Positions 20,795 to 28,637 of a stretch of 28,637 nucleotides of DNA are shown here, in pieces. This stretch comes from Chromera velia (Eukaryota; Sar; Chromeraceae), in contig JAHBMJ010001593.1 of NCBI GenBank assembly GCA_018398765.1, positions 1 to 28,637 of the forward strand, read 5' to 3'. The position numbers and the translations under genes were made by a program. Position 1 is the stretch's first letter. Each line of letters opens with the position of its first letter. The notes under the pieces were generated by a model, which saw nothing but the letters and a program-made list of their open reading frames with translations, was not told where the DNA came from and searched no databases.

Positions 20795-23642
20795 ATGTTG
20801 AAGTTTCGCATCATTGCCCACACGAACTTCGGGGAGCAGATCGGCATCTGCGGCTCCACGAAGGCATTCGGGAACTGGGACTGGAAGAAGTGTCTCATGC
20901 TCAAGACAGATGGCAACTCGTTCCCCCTGTGGTATACAGACAGGGCCTTAGACTTTTTTGGTGCAGAGGCAGTTGAGTATAAGTATTTGAAGGTGAGGGA
21001 TGACGGATCGATGGATTGGGAGAACATGGGCGGGGCGAATCGGTTCGTTCCTGCCGATGCTCTCAAAGGGAGGGGAATTGGTACCCCCTCCGTGATCATA
21101 CTAGATGACGGAGGATTCGGGTATATCCAACCTGTGCCCAAAGCGGTTTTCGAAGCCTCAGCTGAGTACCCCGAAGAGGCTATTGAGAAACTGTACAGAT
21201 TCCCTGCAGGATCCCATGAGCCCTCAGGGCCGTCGGGGTTGAAGATTGCCATCATAGGCAGTTCCGTGGCAGCAGGGTATGACGCTTGGTTGAGAAAGGG
21301 GTGGGTGTTCAGTTTTGCTCGGGATGTTCGCAAGAAATTCGGCCATCATGTGATCAATGTGTCACAGAGTGGCGCGAACGTGCGAACCACCCGTGACAGA
21401 TTCGTCTCTGTCATCAGTCCCGTGAAGCCCGATGTTGTCATCATTGCACTTTCTCTCGGCAATGAGGGCATCGCCCACTGCGACCCCCACCACCGTCCTG
21501 CGTGCCAGCGCGCTTTCGAAGTAGGGGTTGAGGAGTTGGTTCGCATGACCAAGAAAGAAGGCGCAGTGCCTGTTCTCGGGGGTGTCTATCCGAACGGTTC
21601 TTATACGAAAGACCACCGGTCGTTTGTGCTTTCGACCCAAAAAAAAATGCAGGAGATGGGGGCAGCGTTTTACTTTGACTGGCTTGGGGGCCTCGATAGG
21701 GGTGATGGAAAATGGAAAGTTGGAATCAATTTTGATGACGCCCATCCGAATAGTGAAGGGCACAGATTAATGTTTGAACAGATCCCCCTTCAAGAGTTCA
21801 ACGATGCAATCCAATCAGCATGCCTAGAGGCCAACACCCCAACTATCCGAGCTAAAAAAGAACAACGAAGAAAACAGGTTGCAGACACGAAACCGTCTCC
21901 TGAGAAGGGGAAGGGGATTGTAACTGCAAATGGGGGACATACCCGGAAGCCGGCCCCCACACGTCCCCCCCAGGTAGCTCGGCAGGTTTCTCCCGCGACC
22001 CCGAAAAGTGAGATTGTGTCTGAGATTTCTTCCCCCCGTCTTCCCCCCGTCACCCGTCCCCGCTCCATCTCCCACGTCCCCCCTAAGCAGGGGGACAAGG
22101 ACGCAAAGGGCAACCCTCTGTTGGTCGACTCAACACGCAGACTCTCTTTGGGAGGGGGGCGGCAGGGAGGGGGTGGAGGGGCGAGGGAACGCGCTCAGAC
22201 AGACGTGCAGGTGGCAGAGGGGGTGACACCGTCTACGTCTGCCCTTTCTGCAACATCAGAGCTGCAGTCCAAGCAGGCACTTCCCCTAGGACCGGTGGAT
22301 GGACAGTTGGAAAAGGAGAGGGGAGGGGGGAGTTCACAGGGACCCACAGCCACACCGACTTCCACTTCTGCTCCTGAAGAGGTGAGTGAGGGGTGGGGCA
22401 GGCCAGCGATACGAATTCTCTCAATGCTGGGCAGGGCGGTACTATGAGGATAAGGAAGGAAGCTGCTCGGGTCTATTTGGCTCGACCTTTCTCTTCTGCT
22501 CTAGTCTCATATTTGGTTTTTTGTCTCTCCCTGTGTCTCTCTCCCTCTCTCTCTCGCTTTGTTCTCTTCTGTTTGCTCTTCCTCTGCACGACGAGTAGCA
22601 GTTTGTCAGTGCACAAGGCTTTGGCCCTCTGTAGGCTTTACCTTCCAAGTGCATTCAATGCTCTGGCAAGGCAGGAATGACAGACACGTTTGCTGTTTTG
22701 TTGGTGCTCTCCCTTCCTTGCAGCTCCCAGCCGCCGTCCGTTTTGTGGACGCGTCGGGTTTCTTCACGGTCAGCGGGTTCCCTTCAGACAGACTGGTGGT
22801 CGTTGAGAACAGATCCCAACACACATACGCCGTCCACCCAGCATGGAAAGAACTGCAGAGAGCCTTCGTAGCAGGATTCGAGCGCATGCCTGCAGGTCTG
22901 TACATTCGGCCCGAAGCCGAACCGGCATTCGTGGAAGGGGGGGGAGAGACAGGCAGTAGCAGCAGTAGCAGTGGCAGTTCGTCCTTCGGGGGGGATTTCG
23001 GGAAGCCTGTTTGTTTCTCTGTGAATGAGAAGGGGGAGCTAGCTTCGGAAGCAAAGATCCCCCCTCTGTCCGTTTCGAGATTTGAATTTGGAGAGAAATT
23101 CTATGGGCAGTGTGCAGAAATTTTGTTTTTTGACGGGAAGCTCGGCATTTTGAGGGAGAAGGACGGATCTGTGCGAGTGATCAACGAGGCTGAATCGGAG
23201 TACAACATTCAGCCTATGTGGAAGGAGGTCCAGGGCTGTATGGCGGGTGTACCAGAGGGAGTGTATGAAGACTCCGAATATGTTCATATGGAAAACTCAG
23301 AAGCTCCGCAGTTCAGCACACTGTTCATTGACAAGGATGGACTTCAGAGCAGAGTAAAGGCTCCCCCCCATTCCTGTCGAGTCTACACAAGGGTGTCAGA
23401 TCTGCATGACAGGTCGCGGTGCGTGATCATCCCTCTGGGAGACCGGTGCAGCGCCCGAATGCTCCTGCACAAACTTGAGTGGGATGGGCCTTGCTTTCCG
23501 TTCGACCTCACCCGAACCACACAGCTGTCTGACATAGCGGACATGATCCGGTCAGCAGTCTGAAATTGCTGGCTGCCTGCCTGTGTGCCTGCATACCTGT
23601 TTGTGTTCTCTTCTTTGTGCTCTTGTGTATGTGTGTGTGTGT

Positions 23643-23675
<33 letters not shown>

Positions 23676-24594
23676 CGTGCGTGCGTGCGTGTGTGTGTGT
23701 GGTGGTCGTGGTGGGGGGTGCATGCGTGCGTGTGTGTGTGTGTGTGCGTGTGTGTGTGTGCGTGTGCGTGCGTGCATGCATGCGTGTGTGGGTGCATGAG
23801 GAATCTTCCTTCCTTTTCATTGATGCATCTCCCTCTCCGTTTTTGCATGTTTCGTTTCCCCACTTCCCTCTTTCCCTCCCGCCCTCCTGGTCTGTATGCG
23901 TCCTCTTGGCGTCTTCCTTCTGATTCTCCGTGCCTCCTCTTTTCCTTGTCCCAAAGTGGGTGGGGCGTTTTCTCCGCAGTTGTCGCGCTCTTTGCTCTCT
24001 GCCTTCATGAAGAAGGAGCTCTGTGTGTCTGCACCCATTCATGCATGTCTGTCTGTCTGTATGTACGCATTCATTGTGCTGAACGAACTTATGCAGATGC
24101 GATTTCTGGGGGATGGTCGACCCCGAATCTCTCTGGTACGACTGGGAGCACGGTCGGTACAGGCACACGAAGTGGACGGGCCTGTCCTTCGCCCACGAGG
24201 TGGAGGAGGGAGAGGACCCGAGCAACGAGGAAGACCAGAAAAAGGTCTGTCTGTCTGTTTGAAACTCAATTCCTGAAAGTCGTACGGGGACATTATACCT
24301 GTACATACGCAGTGAGGAGAATCACAATATAAGCAGAGTCGTCATTTAGTCTGGTGAGAGAGCGGTGGTGGTGGGGGTTGACATGCAGGGAGAGACAAAC
24401 AGGCTACAAGATCTGAGGTTCACTTGAATCAGAACGGAGAGAAATGGACACAGAATCCAAGAAAGGGGGTTTCCGGCAGGAGGATAAAGGTTTGCAAACT
24501 GAAGAAAAAAAGAGAAAACAAAGAATAACATGTGTGGAGAGTCTCCGCCTCGCGATCCTCTCTTCGGACGGAGTATAGTTTCGAAGGATCGACG

Positions 24595-24634
<40 letters not shown>

Positions 24635-25638
24635 CTACGTTCTCCGTCTGCGTACTTACTCGTTTTTGTCTGCGTGCGTGAGAGAGAGAGTTGTTTCACC
24701 GTTGTCTTTTTCAGTCAGTATTGTTGCCTCTTCTGTCCCGTCCTCTTCTGCCTTCTTGACCTTCTGTGGCTGTGCAGATCTTCCAACGAATGGAGTCGCG
24801 GTACACTTCTCGCATTGCGCGATTCTGGTCAGTCCATGCTCTCTTCTCCTCTGGCCGTCTCTTTCTTTTCTTGTCCAACCTGACCACATTGCGTTACGAG
24901 AGGATGGGACTGGGGTGAAAAACGACAAGGAGGAAAAAGTTCAAGAGATCTTCGCCACGTTTAAAATATCCAAATTTGAGCCTTTGAGGACTTGTCATGC
25001 GCCCACCATGTCTCTCCTCTTTCTTCACTTCCTTGTGTCTAGTGGATTCCCTTCTGCGTACATTCGCTTATGCAGATGCTTCTTTCTTTTGTCTTACGCT
25101 GTCCTTCCTCTCTTCCTCCTGGAATCCCCCGGGATCGAAGTCTGCGTGCGTGCCTGCCTGCCTGCTTGCTTGGCTGTCTTTCTGTCCGGCATGCTGTCTG
25201 TATAGTCTGTCTTGTCTGTCTGTTTGTGCTTCCAGGTATGCCGTGCACTGTTCCGATGAGGTTCTATTTCTCCGCACCGGCTCGTCCACCCGCGAGGAGG
25301 TTGAGAACCTGATTGAGGTCTTCGGGGAGAAGTGCTCTGCGTCCAGAAGGGTCAGGCTGATGCTGATCTCCGGACAGGAGGATTCTGTGTTTGAGGGAAT
25401 TCCGGGAGTCGTGCATTTCAACCATGTGTTTGACCCAGACAGGATGGCCGCAGAGAAGGGACACTGGGAGTGGGAGACGAAGAATTTTGAGGGGATGATG
25501 AAGGTGGCGAAGTTGACCACACGGAATCTGTACTGGACTCCGAATAAGCCCCCGGGGGGCAGGGGAACCGGGAGGGAAATTTATCTTCGTCTTGCGTCTG
25601 CGACTGATCTCTCTCGGCGTTTGGGGCGAGACGTTTGA
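20795..25638 (+). CDS. CBM20 / SGNH hydrolase / duplicated unknown domain / DUF1796-like fusion protein (5 exons)
   Basis: Exons: 20795-22381, 22724-23550, 24097-24244, 24778-24827, 25236-25638; all junctions keep phase, 1004 aa. Residues 1-95 are a CBM20 starch-binding module ([29 protein letters not shown]). Residues about 148-340 are an SGNH/GDSL-type hydrolase: block [10 protein letters not shown] with presumed nucleophile Ser157, block III SLGNEG with Asn223, block [11 protein letters not shown] with Asp314 and His317. The usual GDS is GSS and GND is GNE. Residues 345-529 are disordered, basic and Pro/Ser-rich. Residues 534-649 and 661-751 are two copies of an unnamed domain. From about 762 a DUF1796-like domain (putative papain-like peptidase family) follows: PLGDRC with Cys771, FPFD at 787-790, FAHE with His838, VLFLRTG. 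No signal peptide is seen, so it is probably cytosolic. A starch- or glycogen-associated esterase/peptidase is inferred. The stop codon at 23561-23563 lies in intron 2. Confidence 0.87.
22522..22556. repeat. (CT)n tract in intron 1 of the CBM20-fusion gene
   Basis: CTCTCCCTGTGTCTCTCTCC followed by pure CT units. It lies between the donor at 22382 and the acceptor at 22723 and may contribute to a pyrimidine tract, although it ends well over 100 bp before the acceptor. Confidence 0.8.
23622..23795. repeat. (GT)n/(GCGT)n microsatellite in intron 2 of the CBM20-fusion gene
   Basis: About 170 bp of alternating purine-pyrimidine sequence: GT runs, GCGT runs and GCATGCATGC. This composition favours left-handed Z-DNA. 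Long frames on both strands over this region encode only Cys/Val or His/Thr repeats and are not genes. Confidence 0.95.
24596..24634. repeat. (CTGT)n repeat in intron 3 of the CBM20-fusion gene
   Basis: Nine or so perfect CTGT units between the donor at 24245 and the acceptor at 24777. Confidence 0.95.
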
Positions 25639-26595
25639 CTCATTGTTTGTTTGTTTGCTCGTTTTTTCTTTCAATGGCTTGCCTGATTTTTGGAATTTCT
25701 TCTGTTGGTGAAGACATTCTCGCCTCGTTGTCTGCCTTCATCCATGCTTGGTTTAGTGGTGCTCTACTTTCATATGCTTTGCTGAAACGTTTGTTCTCAC
25801 ATGTGGACCTGAGAAATGAATTTGAAATTCAATGTACATTTACCTCGATGATTGCTACTGATGGAAAGCGAGTGTGCAAAGAGTCCATCAGAGTGCATTT
25901 TTTTGTTGTTTCTTTTCATGCTTCATGTTTGTTTGTTTGTTTGTTTGACTCTCTCGATCTGTGTCTGTCTGTATGCACCTTTTCTGTAAGTTCTCGGCGG
26001 AGGAGAAATCACAGTCCTCTGTCTGATTTTTTGGAAGTTTTTCTCGATGAACAGCTGTTCTTGGAAGCAGAGGGCAAACAAATGAGCTGGTCGTTGACTG
26101 AAGAACATCAATTCGTGGCTGAATTTTTTGGTTGGGGCCTTTCTGTCCGATGCGAAGAAATGACCAAATTGAACAGGAGAGTCGATCTCTTTCTCTTTCG
26201 GGTTTCATTGGTTCACCCGCAGAAGAACACGTTGCCGGCCTTCCTGACTCGGCAAGAGGGAAAGGCGGAAAGAAAAACAAACAGACGGGACAGGGAGAGC
26301 TGCTCTCTCTCGCTCTGTCGTTCAACCTTCCCTCTTCCTGCTTTTGTGACGAGAAGACCTCCTCTGTCTTATTGTTGGTATAGTGTTGCGTCACCGACAC
26401 TTTTTGATCCTCCGACATTTTTCCCCCTTCTTTCACGATCTGTCCGAAAAGAAAAACAGCTGGATGCACTTCTTTCTCTTTCTCTCTCTCCAACCAAGCC
26501 GACGCAAGCAGGCAGGACCCTTCTTCCCTTCCTTCCACCCGATGCGATCGATCGAGTGACGTCTGATCTGCTGCCGGGCATGCTTCGTAAGTACT
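25639..26595 (+). other. 3' flank of the CBM20-fusion gene with an unexplained open frame
   Basis: The frame beginning just after the DUF1796 stop stays open to 26768 (about 365 codons from the first ATG at 25674). Its predicted peptide is rich in Phe, Leu, Ser and Cys with repeat-derived segments such as LPSFLPSF, and a competing frame of 276 codons covers 26718-25888 on the other strand. The stretch at 26010-26250 reads more like ordinary protein but matches no family I recognise. I treat it as 3' UTR or intergenic DNA. Confidence 0.3.
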
Positions 26596-26649
26596 TCCTT
26601 CCTTCCTTCCTCCTTCCTTCTTTCCTTCCTTCCTTCCTTCCTTCCTTCC
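26596..26649. repeat. (CTTC)n microsatellite
   Basis: CTTC units with one TCC interruption near 26610, pyrimidine-only on the plus strand. Confidence 0.93.
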
Positions 26650-28637
26650 GTCTGCTCGAAGCCCGGAGTGTGAAGAGACTTGATGTGGTTCGATTCTTTT
26701 CGACGACGAAGAATTCATTCAGAAAATGTTGCACAGAGACAACACTGGCAGCATGTTTTTGTGTGTAGTACTTTTTTTAGTTCTTTCTTGTGCAGTACAG
26801 AGGACAGAGGACGCAGGGGGGATGCGCGAAACTGTGGCGCAAAGGACAGTAGGGAAGGAAAGGATGCGTGCATCGTGCAGATGGAGTCAGTGAGGCAGTG
26901 CCTTCAAGGGGGGGTTCGTTCAAAGGAGCTAGGTGGAGGGAGGAAGCCCTAGCTCGGTCTTTTTGTTTGTTCGCCTCTCGATGGTTTTTCGCAGTTTGTT
27001 ATTCCCAGTAATCGCTTGTCTGTGTTTCTTCTGCCCACTCTTCACATAAGCAATCTGGCAGCATGTCGGCGTTGATTTCACGTGTGTTCTCGATCGCTGT
27101 TGCTGATTTACGTTTTCGGCTGTGCTTGTAAAACAATTGTGGAAAGGTGGGAAGGATCTGTCGATCTGTCTGCGTGTGCTCTTCCTTCTTGCGTGCATGT
27201 CTTCTCGAAACTGCATGAGCTGAAAACTGGATGCGTCCTCTGTTTTTGAACATGCCTGTCAACCTTTTTTCATTTTTTTTCTAGTCTTTCATGATAATGT
27301 GGCATGGGTGGGTTGGGATGTGCAAGCGAAGAGACTGTGGGTGCATGGAGGAATCGTTGCATTGTGTGGCCGATTGATCTGTGAATCCTTGGATCATTGT
27401 GACAGCACTACGTGAATTTTATTCGGTGTGGATGCTTTGGCTCACTGCTTTCTCTGTTTCTTGCATGAAAACAGTACGTGAGAATGCCAGTAGAGGCATC
27501 AAATTCAGACCAGCAATGATCTCTTGATGCAAGCCTGCTTACAGGCGTTCGCTTGCTCGCGCTTCTTCACTCGTCACAGGAAGCTTTCGCCCAGCTAAGT
27601 TTTTTTTCTCTGGAATCTGCTGGTGCGTCTGTTTCCTGTCAATCGAGGTCGAAGCTGTGAAGCCATTTTTTGTACTTTGGCCTGCTTCTGCATGCCCCTA
27701 GTTCCCAGCTTGGTTCGTTTTGGCCCGTGTTAATAATTTTAGAATTTGGAAAGCTTGCTTTTCACCTTGTATTCCACTGATTGCCTGAAAAGACTAATTA
27801 ATCGTTAAAATAAGTGATATTGGTTTATCGATCGTGTAATGAAGCTAGCAATAAAGTAAATTTTAATGGTGCTGCATTGGTGTAATAAGGTTTAGTATAA
27901 CTTTAATTCAAAAAAAGTCTATACACAGAAAAATAAATATTAGTTTAATAGAGTAAACTGTGAATTAATCTGTGATGATGCAAATATTAATTCCCGTACA
28001 TGCAGCTAGATATGCAGACTACAGTGACTCGTGTTAGTCAAACTTTTTAAACGTTTTTTTGAAAATTTTTATCTAGATTCTCATTCGTTCACCCACTACG
28101 TTGCTTAGTATTGAAAGACCCTAGAAGCCACTAGATCTTATCAACTAGAAGCTTATCATTAGAGTCTCTTAAGATCTTCTTACAGGGAAAGACTGAAGGA
28201 CGGGATGCATTGCATATTCCCGTTCCTTTCATTGTTCAGCCGTTTCATCTCATTGCATTTTATGAGCATGCTACTATTGAATGCAATTAATTCAAATTGC
28301 ATGAAGAAGCATGCACATGCATGCATGCAGCTCGGCATGGCTCATCAATCTATAAGGTGGCGCGTATGGCGGCGGGCACTTCAGGCATGGCGGCTCAACA
28401 ATCACCCCCTGACTGAGGCACAGACGGAGGAACAAATATAGAGCTGTCTGTCTACCCACAACGCCGACTGACTCTCATACACATGCTCGATCACTTCGCA
28501 AAGTCAATCTTCTTAACACGTGCTCCTGCTTTCTCTTTCTTCTCAACTCTCACAGTGGAAGGAACGTTACCATTGCAGCGCTCTAACATGAGCTTGGTCT
28601 GTCTATCTGCCCTCATGTCACTAGTCCTGCACCAGTA
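26650..28637. other. Gene-free region, AT-rich from about 27720 to 28180
   Basis: Open frames are short and show no domain. The stretch 27720-28180 is clearly AT-rich, with many TTAAT and CTAG motifs, resembling the AT-rich DNA around the LINE. Near 28308-28330 there is a cluster of GCATGC/ATGCATGC palindromes. I could not recognise a tRNA, an rRNA or a transposon domain here. Confidence 0.5.

Noticed and set aside
23551-23563. TGA at 23561-23563 as the end of the CBM20 gene
   Set aside because: It truncates the DUF1796-like domain just after FPFD. Splicing at 23550 restores the family sequence through three more phase-consistent exons.
23383-24306. 307-codon minus-strand frame
   Set aside because: It is antisense to exon 2 and intron 2 of the fusion gene, and largely His/Thr repeats from the CA/GT microsatellite.
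25888-26718. 276-codon minus-strand frame
   Set aside because: It overlaps an equally long plus-strand frame, includes the CTTC repeat as Lys/Glu/Gly-rich sequence and contains no recognisable domain.

Overview
The window looks like nuclear DNA of a unicellular eukaryote. Long proteins are split by many 97-546 bp introns, there is no operon structure, and microsatellites and a decayed LINE are abundant. My best guess is a chromerid alga (Chromera velia or a close relative). The grounds are a calpain-7-type protease with an acylated-looking N-terminus of the kind known from Plasmodium, a CBM20 starch-binding fusion protein, and this repeat and intron style. This placement is inference; another alveolate or alga is possible.

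Layout. 1-1970 is non-coding and carries a (GA)n tract and a duplicated segment of about 130 bp. 2189-3510 (minus) is a two-exon gene with one CELF/Bruno-like RRM. It lies head-to-head with 4297-5511 (plus), an intronless protein with seven tandem CxHx6CxxCG repeats. 5750-6224 is an almost pure pyrimidine microsatellite. 6774-10068 (minus) is a degenerate non-LTR retrotransposon with recognisable reverse transcriptase motifs, flanked by AT-rich DNA with no genes. 11339-19929 (minus) is a calpain gene that I could resolve into 14 phase-consistent exons (1245 aa). 20795-25638 (plus) lies head-to-head with it and is a five-exon gene (1004 aa) fusing CBM20, an SGNH/GDSL hydrolase domain, a duplicated unknown domain and a DUF1796-like domain. 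25639-28637 holds no gene I can support.

The two long genes were reconstructed by following conserved family motifs across introns and checking that every junction preserves phase. Across the 18 introns found, 16 acceptors end in TGCAG, 17 donors have G at +5, and seven have C at +3. This looks like a lineage-specific splice signal.

The genes do not form an obvious pathway. The most unusual items are the four-part CBM20 fusion, with its unnamed duplicated domain, and the dual-acylation-type calpain with a UBA-like segment and an extra C-terminal domain.
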